This document shows, piece by piece, positions 19,645 through 27,922 of a DNA stretch of 54,455 nucleotides. Under the pieces are notes generated by a model. The model was not told the origin of the DNA, ran no database searches, and worked only from the letters and a program-made list of their open reading frames with translations. Position 1 is the stretch's first letter. Every line of letters begins with the position of its first letter. Made by a program: the position numbers and the translations under genes. Origin of the DNA: a virus. Location: positions 1 through 54,455 of the IMG/VR virus record IMGVR_UViG_3300046315_000118; one strand, given 5' to 3'.

Positions 19645-19964
19645 TTAACTACTACAACTCCTAATATGTACACTAAATTAACTAGTACTGCTCCGTACAT
19701 AGTGTATAAAAAATCTTTTCCAGAGGCTTCGCCTTTGCCACTATAAACACTATAGACTTCTTTAAAAGCAGCTAAGGCAGCTACGATAGTCATAGACACC
19801 GCCGGAGGCACCCACCATAAATCAGACATAGACCTAGCTAATAACATTAATACTAGGGATCCTAGTATTAGGCAAGTAGCCAGCAATTCTCCGTATACTA
19901 CATGATTTGCGTAATCCTGTCTTAATAGAATTGCTTTTTTAATAGCGTTATCAATTATTTCCAT
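19641..19964 (-). CDS. three-TM membrane protein of unknown function
   Basis: 107 residues. Hydrophobic helices at about 27-43, 49-67 and 87-106, with a short charged loop (KEVYSVYSGKGEASGKD). No family recognised. It sits between the flap endonuclease and dUTPase genes with overlaps on both sides, so it is co-translated with them. Confidence 0.6.
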   Translation of the reverse strand: MEIIDNAIKKAILLRQDYANHVVYGELLATCLILGSLVLMLLARSMSDLWWVPPAVSMTIVAALAAFKEVYSVYSGKGEASGKDFLYTMYGAVLVNLVYILGVVVVK

Positions 19965-20805
19965 CTAAATATTCCTTTAAGACTTTATCAATAGTGGCAC
20001 AGTTTTCTTCGCCTAACGCTTCTGCACAATTAGACTGTAAATCCATTAGCCTATAGTTAAGAAGTAGTGCTTCAGCCCCAAAGTCATTAAGGTTAGCAAT
20101 ATGCTTATACTTGCTAGATATGGGCAAAGATGCAATAATATCGTAAGTAGAGCCGAATTCTTGAACAAGTGCAAAGGCTTTTTTAGGGCCAATACCTGAT
20201 ACGCCAGGTATGTTGTCGCCAGTGTCGCCAGTAAGACACTTAATACTAATATGATCATCGATGCTATAATCATAATGCTCATGCCAGTTATCATAAGTTA
20301 TCTGCTTTCTAGTTACATAGGAAAATCTAGATACAGACTCACTTATAAGCAGATCCCAGTCTTTATCTGAACTAATAAGCCATATCTTGTTCTTTTTTCT
20401 ACGCTTGTTTACTATATAAGCGGCAATGTCGTCTGCTTCGCATTTATCAAAACGTAGTAGTGGGTAGTCATGCCCCTCGGCATACACATCCATAACTCTC
20501 ATAAACTCTTCAAAGAATACCTCGAATTCTGCGCGTTCTTGTTCAGTTTGTGTTTCTTGTTTATCTTTACGATTTTGCTTATATTCAGGAAATAAGTTTT
20601 TTCTATAGGAGCTACTACCAGCATCGCAGGTAATAATAACTTTAGCTGCTTTATAAGATTTTTTCAAGCTATCTACTGTATGTAAGTAATCATCTACGAA
20701 ACTTTTAGCTTTAGAGTGTTTATATCTAAATGCTAAATTTAGGGCGTCTACCACCATTACTGTATTTGGCTCAGCGGTAGTCATTTGTTTAAAGCTTACT
20801 GTCAT
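19951..20805 (-). CDS. 5'-3' flap exonuclease/endonuclease (T5 D15-like)
   Basis: 284 residues, close to the T5 enzyme (291). Acidic metal-site residues occur in order: VVDALNLAFRYKH (first Asp), ITCDAGSSSYRK, KCEADDIAAY (about 130) and LISSDKDWDLL. The GDTGDNIPGVSGIGPKKA segment is the helix-3-turn DNA-binding motif of the FEN family. It removes RNA primers and 5' flaps. The genes around it follow the T5 order D14-D15-dut. Confidence 0.93.
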   Translation of the reverse strand: MTVSFKQMTTAEPNTVMVVDALNLAFRYKHSKAKSFVDDYLHTVDSLKKSYKAAKVIITCDAGSSSYRKNLFPEYKQNRKDKQETQTEQERAEFEVFFEEFMRVMDVYAEGHDYPLLRFDKCEADDIAAYIVNKRRKKNKIWLISSDKDWDLLISESVSRFSYVTRKQITYDNWHEHYDYSIDDHISIKCLTGDTGDNIPGVSGIGPKKAFALVQEFGSTYDIIASLPISSKYKHIANLNDFGAEALLLNYRLMDLQSNCAEALGEENCATIDKVLKEYLDGNN

Positions 20806-21254
20806 TTTATAAATTTAGGGTTATCATGTAATAGCCAATCTTCTAGAAGTGCAATATATAATTCATGCTCACCTACTTTGATAAAGATGTATCTGTAGTC
20901 GGAGTTTGGCATATCCTCGTAGCTAACAAATATTTTACTACGATTGAACTTAAAAATCAAGACAGGTTTTCTGCCTACCTGAATACCTTGCCTTGATGTT
21001 TGCTGCCACCATTCTATAACTTGAGGTAGCTTATGAGTCAGTATACCACTGTTTATATGATCTTCGGCGTAGTGCTTAACTTCTACACAATATAGGTTAG
21101 ATTCCCCCGGTACGTATAAATCTCCTTTCAGCAGATGCTTAGGATCTAAAGCGCCCGACCCAGGAGTTCGTTCCCACGATAGTCCAGTGTGTTTCCTAAG
21201 TATATTACGTACGTCCGTTTCTGCTTTAGCGCCTTTAGCTCTTACATCTACCAT
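20802..21254 (-). CDS. PD-(D/E)XK nuclease, Holliday-junction resolvase-like (T5 D14-like)
   Basis: 150 residues. Conserved pattern of this fold: AKAETDVRNIL (early Glu), PGSGALDPKHLLKGDLYVP (Asp in GDL) and YCVEVKHY (ExK). A WWQQT helix follows. Resolvases and related VRR-like nucleases share this layout. The place between the SbcC-like and flap endonuclease genes matches D14 of T5. Role: resolution of branched DNA or end processing, inferred from family and place. Confidence 0.75.
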   Translation of the reverse strand: MVDVRAKGAKAETDVRNILRKHTGLSWERTPGSGALDPKHLLKGDLYVPGESNLYCVEVKHYAEDHINSGILTHKLPQVIEWWQQTSRQGIQVGRKPVLIFKFNRSKIFVSYEDMPNSDYRYIFIKVGEHELYIALLEDWLLHDNPKFIK

Positions 21255-23044
21255 TATTCAATCCTTGATACATTATTCTCCTTTACTACATTAATTTTTT
21301 CTAGTAATGGATGAGAGAACCCATGGCTGACAAGAATAGTATTTAAATGTTCTTCTTTTAATAGAACTTCTACTAATCTTTCTTTTCCGTCTACATCTAA
21401 GGACTCTACGGTTTCGTCTAATATAAGTAAATTAATAGTTGTATTAGACAACGACTGCATAAGCTTTCTGATAGCTAGCAGAGTAGATACGTTGACTCTT
21501 GCTAATTCGCCATTACTTAGTGCAAATATATCAATATCTACACCGTTATCAGTTATAATTACATCTAACTTATCCGCAGATGTAATCTTAAAGCCTAGTT
21601 GGAATCTACCATCGCTCATATCCAATAGATATTTATTAGTAATATCTTCTAGATCTTTGACTAAGGTTTCTATCTTATATGCTACCAGCCCTGTAGGGCT
21701 AAACGTTTTAATAAGTATTTGTAGATTAGATACCCTAATTAACTGTTCCTTTTCCTGAACCGTTAACTTCTCTAAGTCTTTCTCCATAGAGTCTTTTTGA
21801 GTAAGCATTACTTCTACCCTAGCGTTGTGCGCCGAAGCGCGCTGATTGTGCTTACTAGCCTTATCTATAGCACTAGAGTTTGCATCTATATTTGCTTTTA
21901 ACAGTTTAATTTCGTCTTCGATAATAGAAGCTACTAACTGTGTTAGCGGTAAAGTTTTGTCTATTAATGCGTGATACTTTTCAATCTCCGCCTGTTTAGT
22001 TAGAGAAGTGTTATATTCTTCTAGTAACTTTTCTGCTGCTAGTTTTTCAGTAGTAATAGTTGATACTAACTGTTTTGCTGCTGGCAATGCTGCTGTGCAC
22101 TCTTCTACTATTTTTTTCTTGTGGCTACTATCTATAGCCTGCCCGCAGCTAGGGCATTTGGATAAAATAGGTCCTGCGCCAGATATTCCAGTTTGTAGCT
22201 TAGTTACATGACTTTTAGCAGTAGCTAACCTAACACCTATTTCGGTAAGATCTATATTAGGGGCGCTGACAGATGTAAAAGATATACTTGATAATAGCTG
22301 AATATACTTATTATTTTGTACGATCTTTTTATTAGTACTTTCTAGCTTACTAAGATCTAACTGTTTTGCGGCTAGAGTAGTTGGGCTTATAGTATCTTTT
22401 TCTGGTATTGTTACTAATTCTATAGGAATTAGGTCTTCATTTTTAAATTTGGCAATCCATGACTTAACTGAATTTAGCTTAGCTTGTGTTATCTCTAGTT
22501 CTTTATTAAGCTCTTTTAGCTGTAGTTTAAAGAATTCGGCAGCCTTAGTATATTTGGTTAGATTCAGTAGATCGATTAAAAACTTTTTACGATTAGTATC
22601 TGTAGCAGTTAAAAACTCTAAACTAAATGGATCGCTTTGATACACTATCTGTGAGAAAGCTTTATGATCGATACCGAGTATTTCTTCTATCAGCTTGTAC
22701 GTTGCTGTAGAGGTATGTCCACTTATATCTTTTCCGTCTTTTGTTAGCACTACTGTCTGCGTACTACCTCTTGTAGTAGTAATAGTATACAGACTCCCAT
22801 TATTCTCAAAATCAAGACTAATAGTGTAGCTCTTAGACTTAACATATCTATTTAGTACATTGGTACGCTTTATACCTTTAGAGTTTTTATTAAATAAAAC
22901 TTCTTCTAGAATAGAAGCGATACTGCTTTTACCGTGTCCGTTTTTGCCTACTAATTGTAATAAAGGGCATGCGTCTAAACTTATGGAGTTGTTATCTCCA
23001 TATGAAAAAGCGTTAGACCATCTAAGTTTAATTAATCTGGTCAT
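21254..23044 (-). CDS. SbcC/Rad50-like recombination ATPase subunit (T5 D13-like)
   Basis: 596 residues. Walker A GKNGHGKSS (about 34-42), a long coiled coil interrupted by the zinc-hook CPSCG (about residue 285), ABC signature LSNGELARVN (about 500), Walker B NLLILDETVESLD (about 535) and the H-loop VSHG. It partners the SbcD-like nuclease gene at 23257 to process DNA ends and branched intermediates. The glutaredoxin gene is inserted between the two subunits. Confidence 0.93.
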   Translation of the reverse strand: MTRLIKLRWSNAFSYGDNNSISLDACPLLQLVGKNGHGKSSIASILEEVLFNKNSKGIKRTNVLNRYVKSKSYTISLDFENNGSLYTITTTRGSTQTVVLTKDGKDISGHTSTATYKLIEEILGIDHKAFSQIVYQSDPFSLEFLTATDTNRKKFLIDLLNLTKYTKAAEFFKLQLKELNKELEITQAKLNSVKSWIAKFKNEDLIPIELVTIPEKDTISPTTLAAKQLDLSKLESTNKKIVQNNKYIQLLSSISFTSVSAPNIDLTEIGVRLATAKSHVTKLQTGISGAGPILSKCPSCGQAIDSSHKKKIVEECTAALPAAKQLVSTITTEKLAAEKLLEEYNTSLTKQAEIEKYHALIDKTLPLTQLVASIIEDEIKLLKANIDANSSAIDKASKHNQRASAHNARVEVMLTQKDSMEKDLEKLTVQEKEQLIRVSNLQILIKTFSPTGLVAYKIETLVKDLEDITNKYLLDMSDGRFQLGFKITSADKLDVIITDNGVDIDIFALSNGELARVNVSTLLAIRKLMQSLSNTTINLLILDETVESLDVDGKERLVEVLLKEEHLNTILVSHGFSHPLLEKINVVKENNVSRIE

Positions 23045-23273
23045 TAATAAGAGCCCTTAGTTGCTCGTATCCGCCTATCAACTTACCATTGATAAGTATC
23101 TGCGGTATAGATTTAGCACCGTTAGTAGCTTCGAAAAACTCTTTTTTGCTATCAATACCCATTATAGCTCTATACTCGTAAGCTAATCCTTTAGAATCTA
23201 ATAGGCGTTTGGCCATATCACAATACCTGCAATTGGCTTGGCCCCATACAATTATATTAGTCATGGTCGACAT
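23028..23273 (-). CDS. glutaredoxin
   Basis: 81 residues with the active site NCRYCDMAKRLL (CxxC), SIPQILING (cis-Pro) and GGYEQL. It is a compact phage glutaredoxin that can reduce ribonucleotide reductase. It overlaps the SbcD-like stop and the SbcC-like start. The second Met (4 codons in) is an alternative start; neither has a clear Shine-Dalgarno. Confidence 0.9.
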   Translation of the reverse strand: MSTMTNIIVWGQANCRYCDMAKRLLDSKGLAYEYRAIMGIDSKKEFFEATNGAKSIPQILINGKLIGGYEQLRALINDQIN

Positions 23274-24204
23274 ATTTCGAAAACTCCATTATTAATTCGT
23301 TAACCTTGTACTCGTCTAATTCTAGAATATATAGTAAGTACTCGCGTACTTCATCAGCTAGACTCATATCAGCTGCTAGTATTAGAGCTATATCTGATAC
23401 TCTACGTAAAACTTTCTTATCAACTAGTTCGCTGCTTTCAATCATAGAAAGCTCACTTACATCACCTTCTACTTCATATACTACGTGATCGTATTCTCCG
23501 GCTGGCATTGGCTCGCCTGCTCGGATTGTTTTACGAATAAGTTGCGGAAGTTCGAGCTTGACCCACCTATGATCAAGTGTAGTAGTATCAATAATGATAA
23601 CACCCGTATCGACACGGCTGCGATGGAATGAAGTAGTGACGGGGGATCCAGGATAAAGAATATTGCGCTGGCAATTATCATAAGAATGGAGATCACCAGC
23701 GAGGACCACTTGCCATCTATCAAATAATTCCAGGGAAACCTCAGGCTTGACATGGGGCGGTATTTCTCCTCTTACGTGAGTGCATAAAATATCTCCGTGA
23801 AAATCTATATCCGCCGGATGATACTCTTTCAGCTTATTATAGGGAATGAAGTCTATATTCTCGTAGCTATAGAAATCATCAATAATCTGTATCTTAGGAT
23901 TCAGTCTACTAGTTACTTTCTTTAGATTAGTAAGAAAGGTAGTATTTTTCTTAAGAGCCTCATGATTCCCACTATAGATAAAACACTTGGATTGTATAGC
24001 TTCTATTAGATCGTAGTATAGCTCTAATTCTTCCATACTAGGTATCTTATCAAAAATATCCCCACCTAGTATGGTTAAATCTACCTTGGCGCTGAGATCT
24101 TTGAGTTGACTAAAGAATAACTTAAATCTATTTTTTGACCATTCCGTAGGTACACCCTTCTGTCCTAACTTTAAATGAATGTCTGCTGTGAATAGTATTT
24201 TCAT
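23257..24204 (-). CDS. SbcD/Mre11-like nuclease subunit (T5 D12-like)
   Basis: 315 residues. Metallophosphoesterase motifs in order: DIHLKLGQ (I), LGGDIFDK (II), SGNHEA (III), THVRGE (IV) and AGDLHSYD (V). It forms the nuclease half of the SbcCD-type complex with the ATPase at 21254. The start overlaps the stop of the small P-loop gene upstream (ATGA). Confidence 0.93.
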   Translation of the reverse strand: MKILFTADIHLKLGQKGVPTEWSKNRFKLFFSQLKDLSAKVDLTILGGDIFDKIPSMEELELYYDLIEAIQSKCFIYSGNHEALKKNTTFLTNLKKVTSRLNPKIQIIDDFYSYENIDFIPYNKLKEYHPADIDFHGDILCTHVRGEIPPHVKPEVSLELFDRWQVVLAGDLHSYDNCQRNILYPGSPVTTSFHRSRVDTGVIIIDTTTLDHRWVKLELPQLIRKTIRAGEPMPAGEYDHVVYEVEGDVSELSMIESSELVDKKVLRRVSDIALILAADMSLADEVREYLLYILELDEYKVNELIMEFSKYVDHD

Positions 24205-24590
24205 GTGTATAATCTAATTATATGAAAGTCTTCCGACACTAATCTAGCAGGTATTAAAACACTAAGTAGTAATTTATAGAAATCTTCTGGAGTCTCTCTA
24301 TATTCATCAAATATAACGCAATTTAGTTTTAATCCACTAAAACTACGTCCCATGAATTTACGTCTTTCAACTTCGTAATCAAAATAACTACTTAAGTAGT
24401 TGCCATACATTAAGGAAGACGTACTGGTATGTATTTTATTAGCTGCGTAAGTTTTACCACTGCCTCTAGGTAGCTGTAATGCTATAGTTCTGTATTGTCG
24501 AATTTGTTGTGTAAGACCTATATAATTGCAAGTACTAGAGGTGTCCACCATATACTTTCTAGCATCTTTTATAAAATCAGTAATGTGCAT
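24201..24590 (-). CDS. small P-loop NTPase-like protein
   Basis: 129 residues. LPRGSGKTYAA (about 39-49) is a Walker A motif, and CVIFDEYRE (about 91-99) a Walker B with Asp-Glu. The protein is far too short for a helicase; it looks like a stripped AAA/terminase-like ATPase core. It heads the SbcD-glutaredoxin-SbcC run, just downstream of a terminator. Function unknown; a loader or regulator in recombination is only a guess. Confidence 0.6.
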   Translation of the reverse strand: MHITDFIKDARKYMVDTSSTCNYIGLTQQIRQYRTIALQLPRGSGKTYAANKIHTSTSSLMYGNYLSSYFDYEVERRKFMGRSFSGLKLNCVIFDEYRETPEDFYKLLLSVLIPARLVSEDFHIIRLYT

Positions 24591-24608
24591 TTATGTATCT
24601 CCAGTGAG

Positions 24609-24645
24609 AAAAGCCCCCTATAGGCTCAACCTTAGGGGGCTTTTT
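24609..24645. terminator. bidirectional Rho-independent terminator
   Basis: AAAAGCCCCC (24609-24618) pairs with GGGGGCTTTT (24635-24644); A-run and T-run lie on the two sides. On the minus strand it ends transcription after the ssDNA-binding-like gene at 24650. Confidence 0.9.
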
Positions 24646-24649
24646 ATTT

Positions 24650-25291
24650 TTATAGATCCGATACGGCTTCGGCAGCTTCAGCGGGAACTTCTTCCTCGGC
24701 TTGAGCGCCCTTAGCGATCTTTTCTAAAGTGGCTAATACTTCTTCCGGAGTTGCCCTAGGGTACTTAGCGTCAATACCCGGATCCGCAGCAATTGCGGCT
24801 AGCTCTTCAGCCGTTAGTGCACGACGCTTGCACTTCAGGGCGGCTAAGGTATACTCAACGTTGAAAGTGTGCGGGCCAGTTTTAACTCGCTTGAACACAA
24901 TATCCCACCCTGTTTCAGGATCTGTAGGATCACCTAATTCTTCCGCTGCGGTTTTGATTTGTTCAAACAGCTTCTTCTTAAGGTTCAGTACCTTAACAGC
25001 TCCGCCATTCTTAACGTCAATACAGTTAATACTGTACGACCAGCTGCACTTAAGATCAGGGTAAAACTCTGGAACGTGATCAACTACTAAGTTGTTGAAC
25101 TTTTCCTTCTCACGATCAAATGCTAGGCACTCAACAGGGATATCTTTATTATTAGTACCCTTTAACCAATATAGATATCGCGGCAAAATGCCGCCAAAAA
25201 TACGTACAACGTTATCGCCATCAACGTACTTGTATGAGTCTACCTGAGACTTAATCGCTTTGCCTTGAGTATTGCCGAATGCTAATGCCAT
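24650..25291 (-). CDS. single-stranded DNA-binding protein-like
   Basis: 213 residues. The N-terminal 110 residues (VRIFGGILPRYLYWLKG, ECLAFDRE, LKCSWSYSINCID) suggest a phage OB-fold ssDNA-binding protein. The C-terminal 50 residues are acidic and Ala/Glu-rich (AQAEEEVPAEAAEAVSDL), the usual protein-interaction tail of SSBs. It sits among replication genes with its own strong terminator, which fits high expression. The call rests on composition and context. Confidence 0.6.
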   Translation of the reverse strand: MALAFGNTQGKAIKSQVDSYKYVDGDNVVRIFGGILPRYLYWLKGTNNKDIPVECLAFDREKEKFNNLVVDHVPEFYPDLKCSWSYSINCIDVKNGGAVKVLNLKKKLFEQIKTAAEELGDPTDPETGWDIVFKRVKTGPHTFNVEYTLAALKCKRRALTAEELAAIAADPGIDAKYPRATPEEVLATLEKIAKGAQAEEEVPAEAAEAVSDL

Positions 25292-25679
25292 TTTCTTTCC
25301 TTATTTGCTCTTCAAATTTAAACAGAATATCTGTTCTAGTGATTTTTAATAGTGGATTTAATACTAGACTGGAATAATCTAAATCAGGATAATAAGACTT
25401 AGGTAAACTTAAAACACCGTACTCTTTGAATAGAGTATAGTCTCGTCTACCTGCTAGTTTTATATATTGTATGATTAAAGAAGTCTCAAAGTGTTTAGGA
25501 GCATTAAATAAAGGCTCCGGCCATACTATGAAACTATTTCCGTATAGATTTAGTTTAGGTATTAAATGTTGTTTTTTAGGTATTTTCTTATAATAGTGAT
25601 TCGATAATAGTGATATAAAACGACTATCACTACCTGCAGCTTCTAGCTCTAAATTATAAAGGTTAAACATTAAAGCCAT
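25251..25679 (-). CDS. hypothetical replication-region protein
   Basis: About 142 residues starting at the Met at 25679. An upstream in-frame ATG (25697) lies too close to the -10 box of the promoter to be used from that transcript. Its 3' end overlaps the SSB-like start by 41 bases. It is rich in Leu, Tyr and Lys, with no motif I can name. Confidence 0.5.
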   Translation of the reverse strand: MALMFNLYNLELEAAGSDSRFISLLSNHYYKKIPKKQHLIPKLNLYGNSFIVWPEPLFNAPKHFETSLIIQYIKLAGRRDYTLFKEYGVLSLPKSYYPDLDYSSLVLNPLLKITRTDILFKFEEQIRKENGISIRQYSRQSD

Positions 25680-25699
25680 AACTGCCTCATCGAACATTT

Positions 25700-25728
25700 A
25701 TTATACCATTTACAACTTGCATATGCAA
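25700..25728 (-). promoter_or_regulatory. sigma70-type promoter with palindrome over the -35 box
   Basis: On the minus strand TTGCAT (25728-25723), 17 bases, TATAAT (25705-25700). The -35 box lies inside the perfect 16-bp palindrome ACTTGCATATGCAAGT (25715-25730), a possible operator. It drives the hypothetical protein and the SSB-like gene. Confidence 0.75.
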
Positions 25729-25737
25729 GTATAAATT

Positions 25738-27030
25738 TTATATGCTAACTACTTCCCAGCCTTTATCCATATAAAGACCCAGACGAACATTATTCTGTTT
25801 CTTGTCTGCGGGGCCAGAAAACTGTAGGTCTATAATAATAGGGTCTAATTTATTAGGGTGCCTTCTCATAATACGTCCGGCTAATTGTTCTAATAGCGCC
25901 TCGTTAGATATAGGAGTAGCTAAAATTAGACAGCTAAGAATATTTACTGAGATACCTTCCGAGAATATTTGTCTCGAACCAGCAACGATGGAAGCTTTGC
26001 CACTTTCAAGTTTTGATTCGATTCCGTTACGTTCCTCAAGTGAGGTTTCGCCAATAGCCAGCACACATTTTTCACCTATAATATCCTTTATATTCTGTAA
26101 AAATTCTGTTCTATCGGCTACTACTAGTACTTTATGTCCCATAGCAGCCTGCGTTTTAGCTATAATAGCTACGTATTCTTGGTAATCTGGATCGTAAAGT
26201 AGATTATTTATCTTTTTGGCCCATACAGCTCCTGGAGTTAAGGATACTCCTGTACGTAGTAGTTTGACAGTAGGATTTACTGTATTATTTTGAGGAGGCA
26301 CAAATACTTTATTTCCAAAGTAATCAGCAAACATTATATGTTTGCCGTCTTTTCGTTTCATTGTACCACTTAATCCTATACGATATCTAGCATGCATTAT
26401 ATCTATAGCTGTAGTAAATGTAGAAGCAGGGCAGTGGTGAGCCTCATCCATTATTACAGTGCCAAACTCTTTGCTTAACTCTTGTGCATACTTAGTAAAT
26501 GTCTGAATATTAGCCACTACAATAACGTGATCTATATCGTAACTACTAGAGCCTATTATACCTGCCTGCATACCAAATAGCTTTTCTACTTCGCTTATCC
26601 ACTGATCTCGTAGAAATGTATTATGCGTTATGATAAGCGTTTTCTGACCTAGTTTCATTGCTGCGTATAACGCTATAAATGTCTTACCCCAACCAGGTAA
26701 CGCATTTATAAAGCAGGTGTCTTCCAGCTCATCAAATACTAGCTTTTGGTCATCTCGTAGCTGTAGCCGCGGAGTCGGAAAAGGCATAGAATTAGTAACT
26801 CTTTTGTCAACAATTTCATAGTCTTCAGGAATAAGATCAAGTCTACCTTGCGGTATACTTAACACATCTCTAGGAAAACTAGTGTAATTACGTATAATTT
26901 CTATATGCTTTTTTACACTACCTTGCGAACCATACTTTTGCTCTAATTTATATGTAAGGGCTTGTTTTATAGAATCGAAACCTTCCTTAGGCTTACCTAA
27001 GTAGATTCTATTTGATATTACGGCTTTCAA
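25738..27030 (-). CDS. SF2 DNA helicase (T5 D10/UvsW-like)
   Basis: 430 residues. Motif I LPGWGKTFIALYA (about 112-124), motif II MDEAHHC, motif III LSGTMKR, motif V FSEGISVNIL and motif VI QLAGRIMRRHP are all present. It is a branch-migrating or fork-restart helicase in this phage group. The start overlaps the stop of the next upstream gene (ATGA). Confidence 0.92.
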   Translation of the reverse strand: MKAVISNRIYLGKPKEGFDSIKQALTYKLEQKYGSQGSVKKHIEIIRNYTSFPRDVLSIPQGRLDLIPEDYEIVDKRVTNSMPFPTPRLQLRDDQKLVFDELEDTCFINALPGWGKTFIALYAAMKLGQKTLIITHNTFLRDQWISEVEKLFGMQAGIIGSSSYDIDHVIVVANIQTFTKYAQELSKEFGTVIMDEAHHCPASTFTTAIDIMHARYRIGLSGTMKRKDGKHIMFADYFGNKVFVPPQNNTVNPTVKLLRTGVSLTPGAVWAKKINNLLYDPDYQEYVAIIAKTQAAMGHKVLVVADRTEFLQNIKDIIGEKCVLAIGETSLEERNGIESKLESGKASIVAGSRQIFSEGISVNILSCLILATPISNEALLEQLAGRIMRRHPNKLDPIIIDLQFSGPADKKQNNVRLGLYMDKGWEVVSI

Positions 27031-27377
27031 TATATATTTGCTCTAGTTATAAGGCCCATACGTCTAGCAGTATCAATCATGTTGCCGGTACCTTTACTAG
27101 TGCCATCCCATACAGCTAGTAAGCCGTCCGCATATCTAGCCATATCCAGATTACGCATTATTCCAGCTTTTCTACCATACTTAGCCCATTCAGCAGGCAT
27201 TACTACTAAAGGTACACCGAAAGCTTTAGCGTAGGATTCTCCTAAACGATCCACTCCCGCAGCTCCACCCGATACTATCTCAGTTATAGGAGCAACGGTA
27301 GAATCCCATAAATAAATTAATCTATGTACGTATTCTTCATCGGTAATAGTTCTACTACCTGCTACAATTAGTTTCAT
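27027..27377 (-). CDS. SLOG/DUF2493-family protein
   Basis: 116 residues. VAGSRTITDE at the start, VSGGAAGVDRLGESYAKAFG (Gly-rich nucleotide site) and KAGIMRNLDMARYADGLLAVW match the YspA/DUF2493 branch of the SLOG Rossmann-like superfamily, which binds nucleotide-derived ligands. It lies between helicase and polymerase genes. Its ligand and role in phages are not established. Confidence 0.85.
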   Translation of the reverse strand: MKLIVAGSRTITDEEYVHRLIYLWDSTVAPITEIVSGGAAGVDRLGESYAKAFGVPLVVMPAEWAKYGRKAGIMRNLDMARYADGLLAVWDGTSKGTGNMIDTARRMGLITRANIY

Positions 27378-27922
27378 ATTCGTCTAGTGGTGTTATCATA
27401 CTTAGTGTCGTAAACGCCGTACAATATAGACATTGCTCCTATTGTTAGAATTCCGGCGTATTTCTCTTGGGGTGTTGGCGCATAGAGCGATTTATACCTG
27501 GCAGTAGAACCTTCCAATTCTAATAAGGCACCACCTGTAGAAATAGGAATTACTTTACTAATTCGTTTAAAGTTTAGCTTAGCGGACTGAGTTTTCTTGT
27601 AGTTAAAAACCATCCCATTATTATCTATAAACCAGGTTTTACTAGTAGCCAATTTAATCATGTCGCCTAAAAAAAATATAGCTTTACTTAATCTACGCAT
27701 GCGTACTCCGTCGCGTAGAAGGGACACCCTTCTAAGTCCGAGAGTGTCCCCCTCTATATTTTTGTCATCAACAATAACTATATTAGTTATTGTTTTCCCG
27801 TCTTCTTCGTGTATTGTAGCATAAAAAGTTACTTTATCTACTGTAAGTGGTTTACTTAGGCCCAACAGGAATACGGGATAAGCTACCTGACTCAAAGCTG
27901 TAATACTTGTCAAATTTTCCAA
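27374..27922 (-). CDS. hypothetical protein, possible membrane association
   Basis: 182 residues, overlapping the polymerase 3' end by 71 bases if the ATG at 27922 is used. A later TTG (in LLGLSKPL, near 27862) is another possible start. It has a beta-rich middle (TNIVIVDDKNIEGDTLGLRRVSLL) and a hydrophobic stretch near the end (KYAGILTIGAMSILYGVY). This pattern resembles small PH-like proteins, but I do not recognise the family. Confidence 0.45.
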   Translation of the reverse strand: MENLTSITALSQVAYPVFLLGLSKPLTVDKVTFYATIHEEDGKTITNIVIVDDKNIEGDTLGLRRVSLLRDGVRMRRLSKAIFFLGDMIKLATSKTWFIDNNGMVFNYKKTQSAKLNFKRISKVIPISTGGALLELEGSTARYKSLYAPTPQEKYAGILTIGAMSILYGVYDTKYDNTTRRI

